Assembly: GCA_023429135.1 (NCBI GenBank)
Contig: JAEYWD010000008.1
Span: forward strand, 274,964-338,963
Length of the DNA: 64,000 nt
Direction: 5' to 3'
From: Bacteroidota bacterium
GTDB lineage: Bacteria; Bacteroidota; Bacteroidia; Bacteroidales; JAAUTT01
The notes beneath the pieces were generated by a model, which was given only the letters and a program-made list of their open reading frames with translations, was not told the DNA's origin and made no database searches. Below are positions 18,565-25,189 of this stretch, in pieces (the first letter of the stretch is position 1; the number at the start of each line of letters is the position of its first letter). A program made the position numbers and the translations under genes.

Positions 18565-19307
18565 GAGTCTTTATTTCGGTTAAATGCATACATAAGTGTT
18601 AGCATCAGGAACGATACCGCAAAAAGTATAAATGCGTATCGGTTGGCTACAGCGAAGTTTATCGCCTGCACCTCGTCGTAAATGGCAATGGAGGCCACGC
18701 GGGTTTCGCCGGGCATGTTGCCGCCTACCATCAGCACAATGCCAAACTCGCCAATGCAGTGCGCAAACGTAAGTGAAATGGCCGTAATTACCGACGGTTT
18801 TATATTTGGTAAAAGTACTCTGAAAAAAGTACTCCATTTCGACTTCCCCATGGTATAAGCCGCTTCCCTGAAACTTTCGGGCAGGGAACGCAAACCGTTC
18901 TGTAGCGGTTGGATCATAAACGGTAAGCTGAAGATGATGGAGGCAATCAGCACCCCTTCAAAGGTAAAGGCCAACCGTATGTCGAACGTTTCGCCCAGCC
19001 ATTTCCCGAACCAGTAACGCGGACTATATGCCAGCAGCATATAATACCCAATTACCGATGGTGGCAACACCAGGGGCATGCTAACCAACGCTTCCAGAAT
19101 AGGTTTAAACCGGAACCGGGAATAAGCCAGAAACCAGGCTACCGGAAGACCAATAACAATAAGTGCCAGCGTTGTAAGTCCGGCGAGTTTGAATGTAACC
19201 CAAAGGGTTTGTAGGAATTCGGGGTCGAAAAGCCTCTCCCCCTGCCCCTCTCCGGGAGAGAGGGGGGAAATACTCGCTAGGTAAAATATTTGGGTGAAAT
19301 GTATCAT
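18549..19307 (-). CDS. modB: Molybdate ABC transporter permease ModB, with repeat-encoded N-terminal insert
   Basis: A 252-residue permease with five to six membrane helices and the EAA loop (EAAYTMGKSKWSTFFRVLLP) that contacts ModC. The start is placed at 19307 (MIHFTQIFYL). The frame continues upstream to 19418, but that part is family B repeat sequence and gives no ModB-like residues. Between the start and the first normal ModB residues (DPEFLQTLWVTFKLAG) the reading frame runs through a family A palindrome and encodes SPLSPGEGQGERL, absent from ordinary ModB. The insert precedes the first helix, so the permease could still fold. The toxin-antitoxin pair upstream separates it from the rest of the mod genes. 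Confidence 0.9.
   Translation of the reverse strand: MIHFTQIFYLASISPLSPGEGQGERLFDPEFLQTLWVTFKLAGLTTLALIVIGLPVAWFLAYSRFRFKPILEALVSMPLVLPPSVIGYYMLLAYSPRYWFGKWLGETFDIRLAFTFEGVLIASIIFSLPFMIQPLQNGLRSLPESFREAAYTMGKSKWSTFFRVLLPNIKPSVITAISLTFAHCIGEFGIVLMVGGNMPGETRVASIAIYDEVQAINFAVANRYAFILFAVSFLMLTLMYAFNRNKDSWKII
19231..19277. repeat. Family A palindrome inside modB
   Basis: GC-rich element with the core GCCTCTCCCCCTG then CCCCTCTCC/GGAGAGAGGGG and a trailing AAATACTCG, matching intergenic copies at 20539, 23007 and 23561. It lies within the modB coding region, in frame. Confidence 0.8.
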
Positions 19308-19331
19308 TGTTGCCGATTTATAAGATTTTTT

Positions 19332-19421
19332 ATGTTCGGCTGAGGCTCCTGCCTCAGTCGCATTTATTTCGTCAGGCTCAGCCTGACAAGATACTTTTGA
19401 CGAAGGTAGAGCCGTCACCTA
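19332..19421. repeat. Family B triple-hairpin repeat, copy 1
   Basis: About 90 bp made of three hairpins: GGCTGAGGC...GCCTCAGTC, GTCAGGCT-CAGCCTGAC, and a weaker GACGAAGG...GCCGTC arm. It is in the same orientation as copy 2 at 20024-20115, with the toxin-antitoxin genes between them. Copies 3 and 4 are in the opposite orientation. Confidence 0.8.
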
Positions 19422-19491
19422 ACCGGGGAAATACCTCCCAAATAAGTTGAAATGAGTATGAAAGAGTCTACATCCATTCCTTAAAAAACTT

Positions 19492-19499
19492 TATATTTG
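19492..19499 (+). promoter_or_regulatory. -7 promoter box of the toxin-antitoxin operon
   Basis: TATATTTG fits the Bacteroidetes TAnnTTTG consensus, 18 bp before the antitoxin ATG. No clear -33 TTTG was found at the expected spacing, so confidence is moderate. Confidence 0.5.
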
Positions 19500-19517
19500 T
19501 CAAAAATTCAAACAGAT

Positions 19518-19742
19518 ATGGAAACAACAATAAAAATCCATACAGATATGCTTCAACCTGATATTGTGGAAGCCATAAAGAAATTGTTTCCTCATCAGAC
19601 TGTTGAAATAAGTATCCAGCCTGCCGACGAAACCGACTATATTTTAAGCAACCCCGCATACGCAAATGAGTTGAATGAAAGAATTGCTGATTACAACCAA
19701 AAGAAAGAGACTATCCAGGTTAAAAGCAATGAATTATTATGA
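19518..19742 (+). CDS. Putative antitoxin of a YoeB-type toxin-antitoxin pair
   Basis: A 74-residue protein starting METTIKIHTDML at 19518. An upstream TTG in frame would add seven residues but overlaps the promoter box. The C-terminal region (DYILSNPAYANELNERIADY) resembles the toxin-binding tail of RelB/YefM-like antitoxins in Bacteroidetes. Its stop overlaps the toxin start by 4 bp (ATGA), the usual coupling for such modules. It probably represses its own promoter with the toxin. It runs opposite to the mod and nif genes. Confidence 0.8.
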   Translation: METTIKIHTDMLQPDIVEAIKKLFPHQTVEISIQPADETDYILSNPAYANELNERIADYNQKKETIQVKSNELL

Positions 19743-19999
19743 GAACCATCGAATTTGTCCCCAAAGCCTTTAAAGAATATCAGGACTGGGTACAAAAAGA
19801 CAGAAAGACAGCTTTGCGGATCAGTGACCTCATACTCGACATACTTCGCAATCCTTATGAAGGTCTTGGAAAACCAGAACCTTTGAAATATCAATTCCAA
19901 GGTTATTGGAGCAGAAGAATTGATCAGGAACATCGGCTTATTTATACCATTAATGATGAATCGGTTGTAATTATTTCCTGCTATTCTCATTATAAATAA
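19739..19999 (+). CDS. Txe/YoeB-family mRNA interferase toxin
   Basis: An 86-residue RelE-superfamily toxin that would cleave mRNA on the ribosome. Diagnostic YoeB features are GLGKPEPLKYQFQGYWSRRI, EHRLIYTI and the C-terminal CYSHYK carrying the catalytic His-Tyr. The length is normal and all key residues (Glu, Arg, His, Tyr) are present, so it appears active. The antitoxin is encoded immediately upstream with a 4-bp overlap. The module stands alone between modB and the molbindin gene, flanked by direct family B repeats. Confidence 0.9.
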   Translation: MRTIEFVPKAFKEYQDWVQKDRKTALRISDLILDILRNPYEGLGKPEPLKYQFQGYWSRRIDQEHRLIYTINDESVVIISCYSHYK

Positions 20000-20023
20000 A
20001 TTTAATTTAATCTCCGATTCCCT

Positions 20024-20115
20024 TATGTTCGGCTAAGGCTCTCGCCTCAGTCGCATTTATTTAGTCAGGCTGAGCCTGACAAGATACTTTTGGCGAAGGC
20101 AGAGCCTTCGCTAAA
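20024..20115. repeat. Family B triple-hairpin repeat, copy 2
   Basis: Closely similar to copy 1 and in the same orientation: GTTCGGCTAAGGC...GCCTCAGTCG, GTCAGGCTGAGCCTGAC, and GGCGAAGGC-AGA-GCCTTCGC. It ends just before the stop of the molbindin gene at 20118. Confidence 0.82.
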
Positions 20116-20117
20116 CC

Positions 20118-20525
20118 TTATCCTGAAGCCCTCACCACCGAAACCTCATTGGCTTTAATCATGGCCGTTACTTCATCGCCAGGCTGGATGTTCATTCCTT
20201 CGATGGAGCGGGTAGTGATGGCCGAGGTAATGTGCCTGTTTTTGAAAAGCAAATGCACAAGCCCTATCAGCTTCCCTTTCTCAACGGCCGTTACCCGGCA
20301 CAGCAACCGGTTCCGCAGGCTTATCATGCCCGAAAAATCTTTCATAAGCGAAACTTCTGTTTCCTTAAATACAACTGAAACCTGGTTGCCTTCTTTCAGC
20401 CAGGAGGCAGAATAAGGGTTATCGGTAAGCAAAGCCGACATGGCTGTTCCTTCAACCTCAACATCCAAAAGCAGGATGGAGTCGGCTGAAGAGATTTTGG
20501 TGATGGTGGCTGGTAAAATGTTCAT
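20118..20525 (-). CDS. Tandem-TOBE molybdate-binding protein (molbindin)
   Basis: A 135-residue cytoplasmic protein made of two TOBE/Mop domains, about residues 1-62 and 70-135. Each shows the strand pattern of molbindins (LLLDVEVEG, then NQVSVVFKETEVSLM; and LVHLLFKNRHITSAIT, then DEVTAMIKANEVSVV). It has no HTH, so it is not a full ModE. It would bind molybdate or tungstate for storage or delivery. It follows modA after 18 bp and fits a molybdenum-supply role for nitrogenase. Confidence 0.85.
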   Translation of the reverse strand: MNILPATITKISSADSILLLDVEVEGTAMSALLTDNPYSASWLKEGNQVSVVFKETEVSLMKDFSGMISLRNRLLCRVTAVEKGKLIGLVHLLFKNRHITSAITTRSIEGMNIQPGDEVTAMIKANEVSVVRASG

Positions 20526-20538
20526 AGGAATAAGAAAG

Positions 20539-20590
20539 AGGCCTCACCCCCGGCCCCTCTCCAGTTGGAGAGGGGAGGGAATACAGGCTA
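20539..20590. repeat. Family A palindrome overlapping the modA 3' end
   Basis: GCCTCACCCCCG followed by CCCCTCTCC-AGTT-GGAGAGGGG (20554-20575) and a trailing GGAATACAGGC. It supplies the last about 14 codons and the stop of modA. Confidence 0.85.
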
Positions 20591-21341
20591 CGGTTATTTT
20601 TTTAGGAACGGTAAAGCCATATTTTTCAAAGATGGGGGCGCAGGCAGGGCTGAGCACAAATTCCATGAAATACCTTGCTGAAATATTGAACTTTGCTTTT
20701 TTCAACTGAATGCATCCTTGTTCAATAGGAGAGTAGAGCTTTTTATCCAAAATTATGTAAGTTCCTTTGTTCTTAAATTCAGGCGAGATAGCTATAGACA
20801 AGGCCAAAAAGGCCACATCTGCATTTCCGGTTATAGCAAATTGTCCTGCTTGTGATATATTATCGCCTAAAATAAGCTTGTCCTGAACCTTATTGTAAAA
20901 TCCTTTGATTTTTAGGAACTCTTCTGCCCTTTTTCCATAGGGAGCATGTTTAGGATTGGCAATAGCAATCCGTTTTACCTGAGAATCCATTAATATTTCA
21001 ATTCCGCGATCAAACTTCACAACAGTGCTGTATAAAACCAAAGTGCCGTAAGCATAAGTACTAATTTCGCCATCAACATATCCGGATTCCTTTAATTGCA
21101 GGGGATATGTAATGTCGGCGGAGAAAAACAGATCGAAATTAGCACCATTCGATATTTGCTGAAAAAACAAACCCGATGAACCGTAGCTCACTTCAACCTT
21201 TACGTTTGGATATTTTGCTCTGAATCCATTCAATATTTCGGGCATGGCAAATTTCAGGTCGGCAGCCGCTGCAATTCTCAAGGTTTGAGACTGAATAACT
21301 CCAACACCCATTAAAACAACAAAAATCAATAATCCCTTCAT
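20544..21341 (-). CDS. modA: Molybdate-binding periplasmic protein ModA
   Basis: A 265-residue substrate-binding protein of the molybdate importer, with a signal peptide (LLIFVVLMGVGVIQSQ). Conserved ModA features include RIAAAADLKFAMPEI, SYGSSGLFFQQISNGA and FDLFFSAD. The normal protein ends near EKYGFTVPKK. Here the frame runs into a family A palindrome, adding a tail ending CIPSPLQLERGRG. The tail is unlikely to affect the binding lobes. It lies 12 bp after nifV, showing that molybdate uptake is coupled to the nif operon. Confidence 0.92.
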   Translation of the reverse strand: MKGLLIFVVLMGVGVIQSQTLRIAAAADLKFAMPEILNGFRAKYPNVKVEVSYGSSGLFFQQISNGANFDLFFSADITYPLQLKESGYVDGEISTYAYGTLVLYSTVVKFDRGIEILMDSQVKRIAIANPKHAPYGKRAEEFLKIKGFYNKVQDKLILGDNISQAGQFAITGNADVAFLALSIAISPEFKNKGTYIILDKKLYSPIEQGCIQLKKAKFNISARYFMEFVLSPACAPIFEKYGFTVPKKITVACIPSPLQLERGRG

Positions 21342-21353
21342 AAGCTTAAAGTA

Positions 21354-22487
21354 TTAGTATACTTTCCTACTCTTCATTTCGGAATGAATCATCAGAATTT
21401 CCTGTGTGGAAAGACTTCTTTTCAGCAAGTACGATTTTTCTTTAATCCGTCCTAAGATGAAATTGCTTTCCGTATCGGTTACCATGGTGTTGTTCGTTGC
21501 AAAAAAGGCTTTTACCGATGCCCTTCCACTGTGCTTTCCAAACACGAATTCGCTCTCCTCCCGGCCAATATCGGAGGCTTTGATAATCTGGTACGTTTCG
21601 CGGTTACGGAGGAGGCTGTGTGTATGGATGCCCGATTCGTGCTTCAACACCATATTTCCAGTCACTGGCTTAAAATCGGTAATGGGTTTGCCCGATGCCC
21701 TGCTCACATATTGCGAAAGCTGGCTCAGGTATTGGGTTTGTATGGGCAAGTCGGTTTTTTCCGAAATCCTCAATGCCATTACCACTTCTTCGAGAGCGGC
21801 ATTTCCTGCCCGTTCGCCAATTCCGTTTACAGTAACGCTGGCATAATTAGCGCCCGCTTGAAATGCTGTGATGGTATTGGCGGTTGCCATTCCCAAATCG
21901 TTATGCCCATGGAATTCCAGGCCCATGGATGGGTGCTTTTTCCTAATCTTTTTGAAAAGCTGAAATGTGGAAAAAGGATTCAGGATACCGACCGTATCGG
22001 CAATCCTGACACGGTAAACACCAAGCGCATGGGCTGAATCGATGAATTCATCCAGAAATTTCATATCGCACCTTGAGGCATCCTGAGCACCAATGGTGAC
22101 ATACTCGAACCTGTCGGCGGCATATTTTACCAAGGTGTTTAGGGAATCCATCACCCACGTTTTTGATTTGTCGAGTGCTGCCAGGTGAATGTCGGACACA
22201 GGAAACGAAATATGTACGCCATTGCTACCAATTTTAGCGGCAGCATCTATGTCCGTAATCCTTGCCCGGCACCAGCTCAGTGTTTTAAACCGGAATCCCT
22301 GCCGTACAATGTTCTTAAGGTCGTGTGCTTCCCGTTTGCCCATGGCAGGTGTTCCAATTTCAACCTCATCAATACCCGCTTTGTTCAGGAGACTGCATAT
22401 TTCGAGTTTTTCCTTTAACAGGAATACCACACCGGGGGCTTGTTCGCCATCGCGCAGGGTGGTGTCGATTAAGGATATGGTTTTCAT
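21354..22487 (-). CDS. nifV: Homocitrate synthase NifV
   Basis: A 377-residue enzyme condensing acetyl-CoA and 2-oxoglutarate to homocitrate, the organic ligand of FeMo-co. The catalytic start LIDTTLRDGEQAPGVVF and the metal-binding GHNDLGMATANT are present, as is GIGERAGNAALEEV. The location between the ferredoxin and modA separates it from isopropylmalate synthases, which it otherwise resembles. Its presence indicates that the cluster makes a homocitrate-containing cofactor without depending on an external supply. Confidence 0.93.
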   Translation of the reverse strand: MKTISLIDTTLRDGEQAPGVVFLLKEKLEICSLLNKAGIDEVEIGTPAMGKREAHDLKNIVRQGFRFKTLSWCRARITDIDAAAKIGSNGVHISFPVSDIHLAALDKSKTWVMDSLNTLVKYAADRFEYVTIGAQDASRCDMKFLDEFIDSAHALGVYRVRIADTVGILNPFSTFQLFKKIRKKHPSMGLEFHGHNDLGMATANTITAFQAGANYASVTVNGIGERAGNAALEEVVMALRISEKTDLPIQTQYLSQLSQYVSRASGKPITDFKPVTGNMVLKHESGIHTHSLLRNRETYQIIKASDIGREESEFVFGKHSGRASVKAFFATNNTMVTDTESNFILGRIKEKSYLLKRSLSTQEILMIHSEMKSRKVY

Positions 22488-22556
22488 GGTGATGGTTTTA
22501 AAATTTAAACACGAAGGCAGAAAGACACGAAAAATTAGATATGAAGATGGTGCGCC

Positions 22557-22672
22557 CCTTCGTTTGGCGAAGGCTGTGCCTTCGTCATTTTTATTCTTTC
22601 AGGCTGAGCCTGATTTGATATTTTCGACTGAGGCACAGCCTCAGCCGAACAACAGACGGCCTATAGGCCGTC
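22557..22672. repeat. Family B repeat copy 3 plus an 18-bp perfect palindrome
   Basis: Copy 3 (22557-22650): GGCGAAGGC-TGT-GCCTTCGTC, TCAGGCTGAGCCTGA, and CTGAGGC-ACA-GCCTCAG, inverted relative to copies 1 and 2. Directly after it, 22655-22672 reads GACGGCCTATAGGCCGTC, an 18-bp perfect palindrome. The gap 22488-22689 holds no gene. Confidence 0.82.
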
Positions 22673-22689
22673 CGTGCAGAATCCGGATA

Positions 22690-22992
22690 TCATCCGATCA
22701 GATATTCCGATACAGAATCGCCATTTTCGAGGGCATCAAGAATTTCGTCGACGCGGTCTTCGTTTACGCCACCATACCAAAAATTATTGGGTTGTACCAC
22801 CATAATGGGGCCTTGTGCACAAACATTGAGACAGGCTGTGGTAGTCACAACAGCATTTATCCCACGATCAGCACAACCTTCGTTGATGTACTGTAAAAGC
22901 CCGGTTGCACCTTTTCGGTTGCAGGCTCCCTGGGCATCTCCGGCAACCCTGTACGAGTTGCAAACTAAAATCATAAAGTCTGGTTTTTTCAT
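22690..22992 (-). CDS. [2Fe-2S] ferredoxin, thioredoxin-like (Shethna type)
   Basis: A 100-residue thioredoxin-fold ferredoxin with four cluster cysteines: Cys in ILVCNS, Cys in GACN, and the pair in TACLNVC. The start MKKPDFMILVCN at 22992 is preferred; an ATG at 23079 would put a family A palindrome into the protein. Similar ferredoxins are common in nif clusters and may carry electrons to nitrogenase or to cofactor assembly. It sits between nifB and nifV in the same direction, with repeat-filled gaps on both sides. Confidence 0.88.
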   Translation of the reverse strand: MKKPDFMILVCNSYRVAGDAQGACNRKGATGLLQYINEGCADRGINAVVTTTACLNVCAQGPIMVVQPNNFWYGGVNEDRVDEILDALENGDSVSEYLIG

Positions 22993-23006
22993 TTTAGTAT
23001 AGTTTG

Positions 23007-23056
23007 AAGCCTCTCCCCCGACCCCTCTCCTATGGGAGAGGGGAGGAATACAGGCC
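23007..23056. repeat. Family A palindrome upstream of the ferredoxin gene
   Basis: GCCTCTCCCCCGA then CCCCTCTCC-TATG-GGAGAGGGG and trailing GGAATACAGGC. It lies 15 bp before the ferredoxin start on the - strand and could form a stable hairpin in the mRNA leader. Confidence 0.83.
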
Positions 23057-23114
23057 TTGATTAAAGGTTTTTGCCACATTTTTGTACCTCATACTTCATT
23101 TTTACTACCTCTTA

Positions 23115-23450
23115 GGTAGTAATTGCTAATTTCAAGGTACCTTTTAATGCCTTTCCGGTATATTTTTCTCTCTCTGAGGTACTAATTTCTATCGAAAAGG
23201 TACCTTTTTCTATGTCTGAGGTACTTTTTTCCTGCAAAAAGGTACTAATTTCTACCTCCAGGGTACCTTTTAGTATCTCTTCGGTACTTTTTAATACCCC
23301 AGGGATACTTTTTTCTACTTGTAAGGTACCTTTTTCTATCTCTGAGATACCTTCTTCTCCTAAAGAGGTACTAGATTTTAACTTCAGGGTAGCTTTAAGT
23401 ACCTTTGAAGTACTTTTTTCTATCTAAAAGGTACTTTTAAATACCTCTGA
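23115..23450. repeat. Tandem array of 16 units of exactly 21 bp
   Basis: Sixteen consecutive 21-bp units with no indels. The best-conserved part is the start, GGTAC(C/T)TTTTTCTA, followed by a variable 7-base end often ending CTGA. Since 21 bp equals seven codons, both strands carry heptapeptide-repeat readings. On the - strand units 14 to 1 form an open frame of about 98 codons of the SEIEKGT type without an ATG, and unit 15 has a stop. No spacer sequences separate the units, so it is not CRISPR. It lies between nifB and the ferredoxin gene. Confidence 0.92.
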
Positions 23451-23466
23451 GTTTCACCGCCGACCC

Positions 23467-23559
23467 TTGTTCGGCGAAGGCTGTGCCTTCGTCATTTTTA
23501 TCTTATCAAGGCTAAGCCTGATTAATATTTCCGACTGAGGCACAGCCTCAGCCGAACAG
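23467..23559. repeat. Family B triple-hairpin repeat, copy 4
   Basis: GGCGAAGGC-TGT-GCCTTCGTC, AAGGCTAAGCCT, and CTGAGGC-ACA-GCCTCAG. Same orientation as copy 3, close in sequence, and immediately followed by a family A pair. Confidence 0.83.
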
Positions 23560-23560
23560 C

Positions 23561-23667
23561 GGCCTCACCCCCGACCCCTCTCCTATGGGAGAGGGGAGAA
23601 ATACAGTGGTGATTTTAATTCGGTGCTGTCTTCAAGGTCCCCCTTCGGGGGATTTAGGGGGCCTCCC
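23561..23667. repeat. Inverted pair of family A palindromes after nifB
   Basis: The left copy (23561-23606) reads GGCCTCACCCCCGA then CCCCTCTCC-TATG-GGAGAGGGG. The right copy (23637-23667) is inverted: CCCCCTTCGGGGG then ATTTAGGGGGCC. The pair encloses about 30 bp and ends 3 bp from the nifB stop. It has the end structure of the ileS element without its coding part. Confidence 0.8.
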
Positions 23668-23669
23668 TC

Positions 23670-24935
23670 TCACGCACACCCGCTCGCCGTTCCCCGGCAC
23701 GATTCGCCGCAGCGAAACATATCAGCTTTTTTTACTGTTTTGAGCGGAGTGCCATTGAAAACAGCATCAAGGCCTTCGTCAATCATACCTGTCATTTGTA
23801 TCACCCTGATTCCGGAGTTTTGGATGATGTTCAACGGATTGGGGCCAACTCCCGACACCAGCAATGCCTGGCAGTCGTTCAACACGTTGGCGAGGTTTAC
23901 CCACCGGAAATCGCCTGTCCCTGAAGGTGGAGTTTTGCGCTCTTCAACAAAATGAAAACCATTGCGGGTATGTTTGTAGATATACAAAACATCGGCCTCG
24001 CCGAGGTGCTGGTTTACCAGCATTCCCTCGTGGGTGGCCACAGCCACATAAGGTCTGTCGTTATCCGCAATCGGACTGTTTGCGTATTCCTGTATCATGC
24101 CAAAAGCTTCTTTGTAATCCTGTCCCAACAGACCTGCTGCATCGGCACGGCAGCGGGCGCAGTGGTTCATAGGTTTTATATATTTCGAAATTTGTTTCCG
24201 TACGTTGGCTATCAAACCTTTCGAAGGTTCTTCGATGTTCTCGAAAACAGTGTCCTTGTTTGGATACACCGGAATGCAGTTCATGGTATCGGCACCAAGA
24301 GCTGCAACCTTTTCGGCTACAGCCTCGATGTGAAACTCATTGATGCCGGGCAATATAATGGTGTTTATTTTTACAGTGATGCCTTTGGCCTTTAGCAGCG
24401 GGATGGCTTTTAACTGCTGATCGAGCAGCACGCGGGCAGCTTCTACGCCACGATAGACTTTCTGGTCCTTACGCACCCAGGAATAAATTTTGGCACCAAT
24501 CTCGGGATTGATGAAATTGATGGTGATGGTCACATGCGATACCCGGAGTTCTGCCAGTTGGTCGATGTAAGGGATAAGGTTGAGGCCATTGGTGGAGAGG
24601 CAGAAAATTTTCTCAGGAAACTCTTTTCCGGCGAGGCGGATGGTTTCCAGGGTTTCTTCTGGATTTGCGAAGGGGTCGCCCGGGCCGGCAATACCGATGA
24701 CCGAGAGGTTCTCGAGCCGCCCGTTCAGATCCCTTAAATAAGCTACTGCCTGACGTGGCAACAACACCGAGCTGGTAACACCCGGACGGCTTTCGTTTAC
24801 ACAGTCGTACAAACGGTTACAGTAATTGCACTGGATATTGCACTTGGGTGCGACAGGAAGGTGAACACGTGCATATTTGTGCTTGGCCTCTGCATCGAAG
24901 CAGGGATGAAGTTTTTGTGTATCGGTGCTGTCCAT
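23670..24935 (-). CDS. nifB: FeMo-cofactor biosynthesis radical SAM protein NifB with C-terminal NifX-like domain
   Basis: A 421-residue enzyme that builds NifB-co, the Fe8S9C precursor of FeMo-co. The radical-SAM motif is CNIQCNYC (Cx3Cx2C), preceded by the NifB signature HPCFDAEAKHKYARVHLPVAP. Additional cluster cysteines are visible around NHCARCRADAAG. From about residue 295 a NifX/NafY-like domain follows (AVATHEGMLVNQHLGEAD). This fused form is common. It is separated from nifN by 254 bp containing a hairpin pair and from the ferredoxin gene by 590 bp of repeats. Confidence 0.95.
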   Translation of the reverse strand: MDSTDTQKLHPCFDAEAKHKYARVHLPVAPKCNIQCNYCNRLYDCVNESRPGVTSSVLLPRQAVAYLRDLNGRLENLSVIGIAGPGDPFANPEETLETIRLAGKEFPEKIFCLSTNGLNLIPYIDQLAELRVSHVTITINFINPEIGAKIYSWVRKDQKVYRGVEAARVLLDQQLKAIPLLKAKGITVKINTIILPGINEFHIEAVAEKVAALGADTMNCIPVYPNKDTVFENIEEPSKGLIANVRKQISKYIKPMNHCARCRADAAGLLGQDYKEAFGMIQEYANSPIADNDRPYVAVATHEGMLVNQHLGEADVLYIYKHTRNGFHFVEERKTPPSGTGDFRWVNLANVLNDCQALLVSGVGPNPLNIIQNSGIRVIQMTGMIDEGLDAVFNGTPLKTVKKADMFRCGESCRGTASGCA

Positions 24936-25072
24936 GATATATGTTTTTTAAACTGTTAACACCTCTAAAAGTAAGGTGGAGCGAATTATAAACTTATTCC
25001 TTCCGGCGATGTCGAGGTTGTGCTTCTAAACAACTTCTACTCACGCCGGCTAAAACCCTTGTGTCCTTTGCC

Positions 25073-25118
25073 CCCGGGGCGTTGCCCCGGGCTGAATTAT
25101 CTTGCCCTTTCAGGGCAA
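25073..25118. repeat. Paired 3-nt-loop hairpins (family C) in the nifN-nifB gap
   Basis: Hairpin one: CCCGGGGC-GTT-GCCCCGGG (25073-25091). Spacer of 10 nt. Hairpin two: TTGCCCT-TTC-AGGGCAA (25102-25118). Both stems are perfect. The rest of the gap 24936-25189 shows no gene and no convincing sigma-54 promoter, so nifB is probably read from upstream. Confidence 0.82.
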
Positions 25119-25189
25119 ATACCCAGAACCTTTTTCAATTCGATTCTATTCCGGCTGTTTGCTGTCGTCTGTGGTCTATCGACTATGGA

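Noticed and set aside
19307..19418. Longer ModB starting at 19418
   Set aside because: The extra 37 residues are encoded by the family B repeat. The ATG at 19307 is the more plausible start.
22689..23079. Longer ferredoxin starting at 23079
   Set aside because: The extra 29 residues come from a family A palindrome and do not resemble ferredoxins. The ATG at 22992 gives the normal length.
23212..23427. Protein-coding gene on the + strand through the 21-bp array
   Set aside because: It is opposite to the operon, consists only of degenerate heptads created by the 21-bp period, and lacks any start context.
23115..23450. CRISPR array
   Set aside because: The 21-bp units follow one another directly with no unique spacers, and all units diverge. 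No cas gene is present.
24936..25189. Separate sigma-54 promoter for nifB
   Set aside because: No TGGC-N7-TTGC match with correct spacing was found. The region contains hairpins instead.
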